Shown here: positions 51,623-60,546 of the stretch, piece by piece | Numbering within the stretch: position 1 is the first letter of the stretch | Layout of the letters: each line of letters opens with the position of its first letter | Assembly: GCA_937625935.1 (NCBI GenBank) | Contig: OW569348.1 | Span: 372,001 to 436,000 of the forward strand | DNA length: 64,000 bases | Direction: 5' to 3' | Source of the DNA: Tetramitus jugosus | Lineage: Eukaryota; Heterolobosea; Eutetramitea; Acrasida; Vahlkampfiidae | Translations under genes and position numbers: made by a program | The notes under the pieces: generated by a model | What the model was told of the DNA's origin: nothing | What the model saw: the letters and a program-made list of their open reading frames with translations, nothing else | Databases searched by the model: none

Positions 51623-51910
51623 CAAAAAATCAAAAAATTGTTGTTTTTGTTGGTGTTATGATTTGATTTTTTTGAATCAAAGCAGCAGAGAGGTGAGTGT
51701 GGTGTGGTTGGTTTATGGTTGGTGTTTTAATATTGTCGTGGTTGGGTTCACTCAAATTGAACTCAAATATGATTGTTGTTTGATGATGATGGGATTCTCG
51801 CTGAGTGTTGGATGTTTTTTGTTTCTCCCTCGGAGGAATTTTGTCGGCGCAAGAGAAGCGAACGGACCATTCACAAGAAAGATCTTTTAGCTGTTGGGAA
51901 GGGAAATGTC

Positions 51911-52597
51911 TCACAACGGAACACCTACCATGTCAAAGATGGAAGTGTCAAGACTCTCAGACGTGAGGTCAACTAGTGATGACAGTACTCTCAATTGATC
52001 CTCTGGTACCTTTCGGAGTTTGTTCTCTGGTGCTAGCATTCTCTTTCGATATGTGCGATTGAGTGGAACCTCTGAAAACTTGGAATGAAAGAAATCTTTG
52101 CTATACTCTCTGGTACTCCCTAATATTGACTTTCATCATGATTATAGATTATTTGTTTTGATAAGTATTACTCTAACAAGTGAGGGCCAGAAAGAGTTAA
52201 CAAGCACACTTACAACTTCGAGACCTGATTCAATCTCAGATCTGGTAATGTCTATCAAATCGACTTGTTTGGATAAAATAGTATCTACACTCTGATGAGC
52301 CACATCTATGGTTCTTACAAGTTTCTAAGTCAATTGTTAATACAGTTGTGTTCGTCAATTGTCGGATCGCATAAGATCAATACAAACCTTCAATCCATCT
52401 GGTATATAGGGCTGCAACTGCTTAAACAAGTAATTCTTGTCTCTGGTTACAGGAAAGGAGTGAACGGCATAGCTCACATGATCTTCCATCTCCTTGTCTA
52501 ACAGTTTTAGTGCTTCGATACCCCTTCGAATCATGTTTCGATTCTCTTCAATCTTCTTTTGAGCATCTTGGTATTCCTTTGTGGTCTCTGTGCTCAT
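51911..52597 (-). CDS. Abi-like subunit of the SCAR/WAVE complex, three exons
   Basis: Short coiled-coil protein. Exons: 52388..52597, 52214..52324 and about 51911..52105, giving about 171 residues. Intron 1 is 63 bp (GTTTGT...TAG). Exon 2 ends at a GTAAGT donor. The exon-3 acceptor is uncertain: the frame-keeping AG is at 52107..52106, while the more typical TAG a few bases earlier shifts frame unless a different donor is used. The N-terminal helices (EYQDAQKKIEENRNMIRRGI, NYLFKQLQPYIPDGLKKLVR, ILSKQVDLIDITRSEIE) and the following RTYRKRMLAPENKLRKVP align in order with the Abi homology region. That region packs in the WAVE complex and links Rac to Arp2/3 actin assembly. It lacks the Pro-rich and SH3 parts of animal Abi, as in minimal homologues. 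Confidence 0.5.
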
Positions 52598-52769
52598 GAT
52601 TGATTCCAAGAAAAACTGTAGTTGTGATCAGCTGACGAAAACAAGTTTCTCCCACTTTGTTCAAAAAAAAAGTCGAACTCTTGTTGTGTCGCGCAAAATC
52701 GAAACAACATCAATCACCCAGTTTGAATATACAAAACAACAACGGTAACATTACGATAACAACAACACC

Positions 52770-55700
52770 ATGAGTCTCATGTTTGACGATGAAGATGACA
52801 TTACTCCAACAACAAAAAGAACGAATCATAAGAATCATGATGCTGAAGAAATGGGTGACGGGGAAGATGATCGCCTTTTCAACGACGTGGACGAAATCAC
52901 GAGCAGTATCCTCATGAGTCAACAAAAGAAGAAACGACAAGCATCCAAGAAATCAAAACCGTCACAGACTCAGAAATCATCATCGTCCACACAACAAAAA
53001 TCATCAAAGAGAAGGCGAAAGAACAGTGATGATGATGATGACATGAATTTGTTTGGTGAAGATGTTGCTAGTGCATCAACAGCAACAGCAACAACTAGAA
53101 CAGCAAGAACAACAACACAACATAACAATAATGAAAAGCATAGTAGTAAAAAGAGGAAAAAAGATGATGTGATTGTTGATTATGCACCTGATGTGATTGA
53201 TCTGGATGAAGTTGTCACAATGATTCGAATTGTCAATGCTCATACGAATCAGTCGTTTACCATTGAAAAACCAAGGCGATTCTCACAACTCGAAGAACAA
53301 ATGTGCAAGTTGTTCCAAATTAGACGAAAAGACATTGAACAGATTAGTAATTTGATGGACTGTGATGTGAAGAGTGATTCACAATTGATGAACGAATCAA
53401 CAAACACAATTTTATTGTATCTAAAGGGTGGTTCCTCACAGAATTCATCTCCTTCTACTGCGACTGCAGTCACAGCGACAACTACAGCAGCAGTTACGAC
53501 AACAGAAGCCAAAACAAAAGTGACAACAGAGGCAGACATTATGCCTCACGTCAATATTTTGATTCATGGTGGAGATGAATACGATTTTATTACTGCATTG
53601 GCGGAATTGATCGACAATTCCATACAAAACACTTGTATGAACAGTGGCGAGCGAATTATTGATATATTTATGGATAAAACTGTGAGAGAAAATGATCAAG
53701 AAGAGTACAAACTGCACATTTGGGACAATGGAAGAGGAATGGATTATAATGGAGTAGTGGAATGGGCCCGTATGGGAGTCACTCGACCTCCGCCCATCAA
53801 CAAGGACATGTTGCTCAGTATGCCCAAGAGCCGAACTGACATGTATTTAACCAATGACTTCTCTCGTTATGGTGTCGGAAGTAAGAAGGCCATATTTAAT
53901 CTGGGAGATCAAGTGACAATGTGCTCTCGGGCACGAAATCAAAGACTAGTTACAGAAACCACGCTATCGAAAGCCAAGCTAGAAGCAGACTTTGAGCGTG
54001 GAAAGCAAGCTCAGTGGAAAATCAATGTGGATTCACGTACACCGAGCGAACAGGAAGCAAATCGACCAAGTTTTACTCACATTACGATTTCCAATTTAAA
54101 GGAAGTGTATGTCGCAAAATACGATTCAGCTACAGTGAGAAGACAACTCGGTCATATTTATCATTATTATTTATTTGGTCCCAAAGGAAATAAGGGCCGG
54201 GATTTGGAGAACGATCACACTGAAGATGAAGAGGAGGAGCGAGATATCAAAGGGTATATGCGTAATGTTACGATACGAGTTGATGGAAAGTCTATAAAGA
54301 GCAAACCAGAAAACGATCTGGAGTCCATGTACTTGCAACTGGGTGCTAATCCTTGGACGTTCGATTTGAGAGTGACAGCTACTGTCAGAGATTTTGACAC
54401 GGATGGAATTACACAGGTGAGTCAAGCTAGGAATAAGATTCAAAGCAACGTAAAAGGGGTCTTGCTCTATTTCCCATATAGAAATGGCAAGGAGACTCTT
54501 CCAATCCCGAATCAATCAGTGTATGATGACAATCTTGATGAAATACCTCTCAGTGAAAGAGATCCCGGATTTGAATGCTTCTGGAACGGGCGTCTTCTGA
54601 GTGGTGAAAAATCAATTAAGAATTTTCCATTTATGATCAAAGACAAAACAAGGGATATACCTGATGTGTGCTATCGTCGTATCAAGGGTATGCTGTTTCT
54701 GGATTCTGCATTTGAAGTGTCTGCCAACAAGCTTTATCTATGTAAGCAAACTCCTCTGTGTCAAGCCTTAATACAATACGATGATAGAAAACTAAAGTCT
54801 GGATTTAAGAAATGGTTGAAGAGTTGTCATATGGAATATGACGAAGAAATCAAGTACGGTGAAATAGATTCCGAGGAAACAAATAAGCATCAACGAGGAG
54901 TCACATTCTACAGAGATGTTACCTATGGAAGTCAAAAATATCAGGTTGGAACAAAAGTCTCTTTAAGTACACGACCTAAGGTAATAGGAACTATCACTGC
55001 AATATTTCTTGATGCCTCTTCTCAAGATTATGGTTGCTCTGTTGTAATTCAAGAATATAATGGACAAGAGGAGGCAGAAGACGAAGATACTGTAACATCG
55101 ACCCATAATATATCCAAGATTGAGAAGATACTCAGTGCCGCAGACTTTAAAAAAGAAAAGGAGAAGATGTCGAAACGAAAACCTTCTCACATCGATTTGA
55201 TGGAAACAACCAAGGTTCCCATCAACCAAAAACTTCCACCAGTTTCGCCAGTGGAGGCCGGATTCGTACTCAAATATATTACTGTCGGCATTTTCTGTGG
55301 TGATAACAAAGTTCATACAAAAGATGGTGCCATTACCCTCAAAATCACCAATGAGACAACTCAAAAAGAATATCCAGAGATCACTTCTCATCAACCCATG
55401 GACAAAAGTGGACGCCATTGCTTCAAACCAACAGCCTTAATTCCAAAGTTTATTGAAGCTGGAAAGTATATCTTTGAATTTTCATCAGACAAATTGAAAT
55501 CCAAGCTCTATTCTTTGGTTGTCACTCCAGCTGCTCCACATCACCTATCCCCAACAGACTGTACAGATTTAGAATTAAGCTTAGGAATACCAAGCACAAT
55601 TTCAAGTCTTAACTTGGCTGATCAATATGAAAACAAAATCGATCTAGCTGATGTTTCTGTTAGTGCAAAGGAGGTTGTCGTCAATATTTCAACTGATACA

Positions 55701-58700
55701 CTAACTCTCAGCAATGAATATGTGGTATCAATTGAGGAGAAATGGATTGTTGTAAATAATGTAATTGTTACTGGTGGAACTCTCAACGGGGAATCGAGCG
55801 CTTCAGCTCAGCTTCTGCTTTCGTACGGTCAACTCGAGCAAAAGTTGCGTATTCCTGTCTCCATAAAGCCTGGAATACCAAAAAAGCTCGAGTTTACTGC
55901 AGCGACGAGAGATCAAGTGAGTAGTAGTCCTGTTGTCAGAGAAGTTATCAAAATGGAATTGTATGCCGTCGACTCATGGAACAACAAAATATTTAACTCT
56001 GGTAATGATACGTTGCTTAAATTAAGAGCAGAAGGTCCAGACCTGGAATCTTCTTGCGTTGTGTCATTGAATGAAAAAGGTTTATTCGAGTTTGTTGGTG
56101 AAAAAACGCTGGTCATTCGCGAGGATACAACTAAAACGGAGGAATACAACATTCAGTTAACGTTCGTACTCTTGGATAGCGATGACTCAATATGTATCTT
56201 TGATAACAAACCCGTCAGCTCGTCAGTCAGACTCACAGTCTCGCCTGGATCTCAACTAACTCCCTCTGCTATCAAGATATATCCCAGAAGTGGGCAGGAA
56301 TCATTTGTGAAATCTACAACAACGTTCAGCGCAAATATTGAAGCAGTTGTGAGTGAGGAACTCTCAGAATGGAGACTTCAGCTCCTGGATCACAATCGAG
56401 ATGTAATGACAAGTTTTAACGGAATCTGTTTACCTTCTTGGGATAAGAGCAAGTGCATTGTTACGAATGGCGAATGTAAATTGCCTGTGTTCGTCATTCC
56501 CACAGTTCACGATAAGAAAACAGAACTTCGACTTTCATTTCGTCCAAACGAAGAAGACGAAGACAACTCTTTCATATATCGAATGGAGGTGACCTCCATC
56601 ATCGGGAAGCCAGTTAAATTGAAACACAAGCAGAAAGGAAAGAAACAAAAGATAGTCAAGAGTTGTTGCGAGTCGTTCCATATTGACTTCACTCTCCAAG
56701 ATACGTTCGGTAATGAATACGATATGCAAAAGCATCATGAGAGTCATGAAGAGGTAGCACTGATAAGTCCTATTGTAACTCTTGAGCCTGTCGAGAAGGA
56801 TGCAGGAAGCAATGTTATCCCAATGAATCAAGAGAATATGGAGCTAAGAATAACATCAGAAGGTGTGTGGCGACTTCAAAATGTTCAGTTTAAGGGACCA
56901 AAAGGTCAATATGTGCTTTCTATTAAGGATTCGGCCAAAATTGCCAAGTCAGCGAAAGTGAACTTTGAGTTAAATGCCGGTCCTCCAGTATCCATCAAAG
57001 TGAATGATCTGTCTTCTCCTACCTTTTCTGTAATCAATTACGGTACGCTGCCAACATTGACTGTCGCTGCCTATGATGAATATGGTAATGTTGTGTCACT
57101 GGATGAATCAGCTGCCATCAATATGGATGACTCTAGTGGATTTGAGATATTACATTGCACCGGTAGCTCCGCTGCTTCAATGGAGTCAGATGATCAGGGA
57201 CGTTACGTGATACCACAACTCAGAGTAATTGGCGCACCAGGAAAACACAAGTTTACATTAGAGTTTGAAAAAATTGAACTCCAGATTGATATTGCGATCG
57301 ACCTTCAGCCATCCCCTTTCCATCCAACAACAATCGAAATTCTGAACAAGATCTCCAAGCAAGTGTGTGCCGGCACTACAATCGGTCCCTTTGAAATTAT
57401 GGTTAGAGCAGAGAACGGACAAAATACAAGAACACCTAGACCTGTTGTTCTGGAAGTAGAGGCTCCCGATGAAAAACGCATACATACATCCATACCTCCA
57501 CATACACAGGTCACACAAGACTTTACGTACAAGTTCCCGGACAGCGAGAAGTTTATCACAAAGTCTGGGCCATATCGATACAAGTTCTATGCTGATTTGG
57601 GTGATTTGCCTTATGGGTCCCAGTTGAACGAAGACAAAGTCGTTCAAGAAATGGCCTTCATTGTGACTAATGGTGCACCATCAAAGATTGATACCAGACC
57701 AACCGACTTCCAACTGCCAGCCGTTACGAACTCGGATGATCCTTCGCGAATGACATTTTTTGAGGAACTAACTGTCGTTGTAGTTGATGACTATCACAAT
57801 ATTGCTACAGATTGTACGGGAATTGTCAGCCTGTCTGTTGAGTCAACAAATGGTGAATCAGCAAATGTTCCGCTTCTAGAGGGACAACTACAAGTCGAGA
57901 TTCAGAATGGAAGAGCAAAGTTTAGAGATATCAAGCTGAAACCTAATAGTGGTAAATCAGGACTATACAAGCTGGTATTCTCGAGTGACGATTTGAACTC
58001 GAAAGAGCTCGAATTTTGCTTTACTGATGACAGTGTACTGCTAGAGAAGCAAAACAAGTTGCACCAAAAGAGATTAAAGATTCTCGAAAAGATAACTGAG
58101 CAGGAGAATACTCTAGAGCAAGCAAAGATTAGATATGAAGAAGCATCGAGATTACTTTCAAACTACGACAGAGAAGTCACTCATATAGGAGAAGAGTTGG
58201 AACAATTAAGTCCTGATTTTAAGAACAAAGATTGGCAAACAGAGAACATTGACAAATTGATTGTATCCGTGAAAAAGAAACTACTGTCCAAGAAGAAAAA
58301 GTCTCAAAGTATTCGTTCGGCCAAGTTTGGATTGGAGGACAATCCCTCTTTGCAACACGTCTTAAAATTGAAGGAGCAAGATGGCGAATCGAGCGATATT
58401 GTAGGTATTTTGGCTGATTTAGGCTTTGTCGAGGATGAAACATTGGACAAAATTATATCCAAGCAGTTTGGTGCATTGATGCAGCTCGTCATTGTGAATA
58501 ACCGTGTAGCAGCTGATAAGCTGAAGAAACAAATGGAAAAACTGCCGAAAATAACAATCTTGCCACTAGATAACATGGCGATGGAAGTGAAGCAGGACAA
58601 CAATGGTATGTGTTTGCTTGAAGATCTAAGCAAGTTCTCTCATAACGGAGAGGATGAGACAAATGATGCAGAAGAAAACGGATTCATTGGCTACGTGTGT

Positions 58701-59531
58701 AATATGATCCAACTACAGAGAGAACACATCCATCTACGACCTGCATTCTTTACCATTGTTAAGGACTGCGCAGTATTTAAAACATATGATCTTGGAATGC
58801 AGTTCCGTAGACAGAGACTATACGCGAAGAAGCGATGTCCAAAGATTATAACACTCGATGGTCAAACCATTGAATCCCAAGGTTTTATTTATGCAGGAAA
58901 GGACAATAGTGCGTTCCCATATCGCTTTGGACAATTGTCTCTGTCCTCAGATCCCTACTTCACGAATCTGAATATGAGAGAAGAAAAGCTGAATCAAATG
59001 AAGAAAACATTAGAAAAGCGCAGAATATACTTTGAAGGTGAATACGCTGAGGCCGAGAACGAATTTAAGCAGATTGAAAAATCTGTTCGAAAAGAGCTGA
59101 ATGATTGGAAGCAGAAGCATCACATTCTTCAAGAACGATTACGAAAACTGTCCATGGGTGGAACACACATTGAAGAAGTGGAAGACGACATCGAAGTTGA
59201 TGACTCCGACAAAATAGTTAACAATAGTATGAACGACGATGAACTACTGGACTCTCCACCTTCGAGTGCTAAAAGAAACAAGAAATCAAAAGCAAAGAAG
59301 GCCTCGCCCACCGAAAAAATATCAGGTAAGAAACGCTCGTCGCGCAGCCGTCCTCGCTCACCAGATCTGTTCGCTGAGGAGCCGGGAGGTGACGAAATTA
59401 CAGAATTCAGTGATGTTGAGGATCAAGTTGAGAATTGGAGTTCAGACGATGATCACAAAGCGCCATCCTTCACTCCTACGACTAAAGCCACAAGGTCACA
59501 ACCCAAACGTAAAAGATCAAGACAGAATTGA
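52770..59531 (+). CDS. SMCHD1: SMCHD1-like chromatin protein: UBL, GHKL ATPase, long Ig-like arm, SMC hinge
   Basis: 2253-residue non-canonical SMC protein. Residues 1-140 are acidic/basic low complexity. About 143-217 forms a ubiquitin-like fold (MIRIVNAHTNQSFTIEKPRR). About 257-520 is a GHKL ATPase: the N box ALAELIDNSIQNT, G1 LHIWDNGRGMD, G2 SRYGVGSKKAIFNLGD. A transducer-like region follows, then about 1200 residues of repeated beta-sandwich segments (LTVAAYDEYGNVVSLDES, LTVVVVDDYHNIATDCTG). A coiled coil (about 1765-1870) leads to an SMC hinge (about 1877-1990, GILADLGFVEDETLDKIISK), a post-hinge HLRPAFFTIVKDCAVFKTYD segment and a basic nuclear-signal tail. Human SMCHD1, needed for X-inactivation and repeat silencing, has the same order. 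ATPase residues look intact. No intron was found over 6.8 kb. Confidence 0.88.
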   Translation: MSLMFDDEDDITPTTKRTNHKNHDAEEMGDGEDDRLFNDVDEITSSILMSQQKKKRQASKKSKPSQTQKSSSSTQQKSSKRRRKNSDDDDDMNLFGEDVASASTATATTRTARTTTQHNNNEKHSSKKRKKDDVIVDYAPDVIDLDEVVTMIRIVNAHTNQSFTIEKPRRFSQLEEQMCKLFQIRRKDIEQISNLMDCDVKSDSQLMNESTNTILLYLKGGSSQNSSPSTATAVTATTTAAVTTTEAKTKVTTEADIMPHVNILIHGGDEYDFITALAELIDNSIQNTCMNSGERIIDIFMDKTVRENDQEEYKLHIWDNGRGMDYNGVVEWARMGVTRPPPINKDMLLSMPKSRTDMYLTNDFSRYGVGSKKAIFNLGDQVTMCSRARNQRLVTETTLSKAKLEADFERGKQAQWKINVDSRTPSEQEANRPSFTHITISNLKEVYVAKYDSATVRRQLGHIYHYYLFGPKGNKGRDLENDHTEDEEEERDIKGYMRNVTIRVDGKSIKSKPENDLESMYLQLGANPWTFDLRVTATVRDFDTDGITQVSQARNKIQSNVKGVLLYFPYRNGKETLPIPNQSVYDDNLDEIPLSERDPGFECFWNGRLLSGEKSIKNFPFMIKDKTRDIPDVCYRRIKGMLFLDSAFEVSANKLYLCKQTPLCQALIQYDDRKLKSGFKKWLKSCHMEYDEEIKYGEIDSEETNKHQRGVTFYRDVTYGSQKYQVGTKVSLSTRPKVIGTITAIFLDASSQDYGCSVVIQEYNGQEEAEDEDTVTSTHNISKIEKILSAADFKKEKEKMSKRKPSHIDLMETTKVPINQKLPPVSPVEAGFVLKYITVGIFCGDNKVHTKDGAITLKITNETTQKEYPEITSHQPMDKSGRHCFKPTALIPKFIEAGKYIFEFSSDKLKSKLYSLVVTPAAPHHLSPTDCTDLELSLGIPSTISSLNLADQYENKIDLADVSVSAKEVVVNISTDTLTLSNEYVVSIEEKWIVVNNVIVTGGTLNGESSASAQLLLSYGQLEQKLRIPVSIKPGIPKKLEFTAATRDQVSSSPVVREVIKMELYAVDSWNNKIFNSGNDTLLKLRAEGPDLESSCVVSLNEKGLFEFVGEKTLVIREDTTKTEEYNIQLTFVLLDSDDSICIFDNKPVSSSVRLTVSPGSQLTPSAIKIYPRSGQESFVKSTTTFSANIEAVVSEELSEWRLQLLDHNRDVMTSFNGICLPSWDKSKCIVTNGECKLPVFVIPTVHDKKTELRLSFRPNEEDEDNSFIYRMEVTSIIGKPVKLKHKQKGKKQKIVKSCCESFHIDFTLQDTFGNEYDMQKHHESHEEVALISPIVTLEPVEKDAGSNVIPMNQENMELRITSEGVWRLQNVQFKGPKGQYVLSIKDSAKIAKSAKVNFELNAGPPVSIKVNDLSSPTFSVINYGTLPTLTVAAYDEYGNVVSLDESAAINMDDSSGFEILHCTGSSAASMESDDQGRYVIPQLRVIGAPGKHKFTLEFEKIELQIDIAIDLQPSPFHPTTIEILNKISKQVCAGTTIGPFEIMVRAENGQNTRTPRPVVLEVEAPDEKRIHTSIPPHTQVTQDFTYKFPDSEKFITKSGPYRYKFYADLGDLPYGSQLNEDKVVQEMAFIVTNGAPSKIDTRPTDFQLPAVTNSDDPSRMTFFEELTVVVVDDYHNIATDCTGIVSLSVESTNGESANVPLLEGQLQVEIQNGRAKFRDIKLKPNSGKSGLYKLVFSSDDLNSKELEFCFTDDSVLLEKQNKLHQKRLKILEKITEQENTLEQAKIRYEEASRLLSNYDREVTHIGEELEQLSPDFKNKDWQTENIDKLIVSVKKKLLSKKKKSQSIRSAKFGLEDNPSLQHVLKLKEQDGESSDIVGILADLGFVEDETLDKIISKQFGALMQLVIVNNRVAADKLKKQMEKLPKITILPLDNMAMEVKQDNNGMCLLEDLSKFSHNGEDETNDAEENGFIGYVCNMIQLQREHIHLRPAFFTIVKDCAVFKTYDLGMQFRRQRLYAKKRCPKIITLDGQTIESQGFIYAGKDNSAFPYRFGQLSLSSDPYFTNLNMREEKLNQMKKTLEKRRIYFEGEYAEAENEFKQIEKSVRKELNDWKQKHHILQERLRKLSMGGTHIEEVEDDIEVDDSDKIVNNSMNDDELLDSPPSSAKRNKKSKAKKASPTEKISGKKRSSRSRPRSPDLFAEEPGGDEITEFSDVEDQVENWSSDDDHKAPSFTPTTKATRSQPKRKRSRQN

Positions 59532-59561
59532 TTCTTTATCAATAATTGGGAGTGAATTCCC

Positions 59562-60497
59562 TCAGAGAATAAATGGCACTACAGCCCACCTTCTCTTTAC
59601 TTTGCCTTGGGTTGAATCCTCTTCTAACTTCAAGTATGACTGGTGTGTCTGCCATCCTGTAAATGCCAAATTCGTACAGACGAATACAACCATCAGACAG
59701 AGTGCAACAGTTTGCAAGGACATAGAGAAAGGGAGCCCTACCAGAATTGCAACAACAAAGCAAGAATATAGCATAATCTCTGCACAGTAATGTGGGCATG
59801 ACAAATAATTGTACCAGTCGCCGTGACCAAACGGTGACTGATATTGTTCCTTCAATGTTCCATCACTCATCTTGACCTTCTTTTTCTCCAGATTTGCCAA
59901 TATCCAATGGCAGTTGTATTGATGCTTTGATATATACGCGAACACTACTAAGAACAAGCCGTACAAAACAATTCTGACAGGGCGTGAGGATACTGAAAAG
60001 TGCTCCTTGACTTCAAGACTTCCAAGAAGGATCGTTGGACAGGACAATACATAGAAACCAATTCCAGCAAGCGACACGAGTATTCGGACTCTGGAACCAG
60101 GTCCTTTACGGGCAAACTTGTGCACACAGAAACATTCGTACACTCTCCGTAATAAATGAGCTTGATAGCATAGTGAAAAGAAGGTGAAGCCATGTTGGAA
60201 CATGAGGCACATGTTGTAAACACTGGCTAACACGTACATGAATTGCCAGTGGAAAAACTTTGGAATGTGCAAGTCCCAGAGCAAAATTCGTCGAAGGAAT
60301 TGCTTACTTGAATTGCTCGCTGGTGTACTCTCATCAGTCGACTCCCTTTGACCATAGTTTAAGAATTGAGAGTAATCAGGCCACAGAAATCGCAGCAGAT
60401 AAGCACAAATAACAACAAGCCAACCAATCACAACCAAAATAGAGAATAACCTCTCCTCGATTCGAAAACAAAAGAGATCTTTGATTGACGATACCAT
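59562..60497 (-). CDS. SRD5A3: Polyprenol reductase (SRD5A3/DFG10-like)
   Basis: 311-residue multi-pass ER protein of the steroid 5-alpha-reductase family. SRD5A3/Dfg10 reduces the alpha-isoprene of polyprenol to make dolichol for N-glycosylation. Six or so hydrophobic segments are visible. The family C-terminus is clear: SKHQYNCHWILANLEKKK, PFGHGDWYNYLSCPHYCAEI (the conserved HY.AE element of the active site) and NLAFTGWQTHQSYLKL. It lacks the features of SRD5A1/2 steroid enzymes at these positions and is closer to the polyprenol branch. It converges on the SMCHD1-like gene with 30 bp between stops. No intron. Confidence 0.82.
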   Translation of the reverse strand: MVSSIKDLFCFRIEERLFSILVVIGWLVVICAYLLRFLWPDYSQFLNYGQRESTDESTPASNSSKQFLRRILLWDLHIPKFFHWQFMYVLASVYNMCLMFQHGFTFFSLCYQAHLLRRVYECFCVHKFARKGPGSRVRILVSLAGIGFYVLSCPTILLGSLEVKEHFSVSSRPVRIVLYGLFLVVFAYISKHQYNCHWILANLEKKKVKMSDGTLKEQYQSPFGHGDWYNYLSCPHYCAEIMLYSCFVVAILVGLPFSMSLQTVALCLMVVFVCTNLAFTGWQTHQSYLKLEEDSTQGKVKRRWAVVPFIL

Positions 60498-60546
60498 TGT
60501 TTGAATTGCTTTTTTTCTCCGAGTATCCCAGATTTATTATTTTGGC

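Noticed and set aside
51630-51914. 94-codon minus-strand frame that could be a further exon of the Abi-like gene
   Set aside because: It ends 8 bp before the BEACH-gene ATG, and its 3' part is typical A/C-rich leader. A 38-bp intron would be needed to reach it, and the Abi-like frame already ends with a stop.
52680-52705. TCGCGCAAAATCG near the SMCHD1-like start as another E2F site
   Set aside because: The core TTTTGCGC does not fit TTTSSCGC at the fourth base, so it was not counted.
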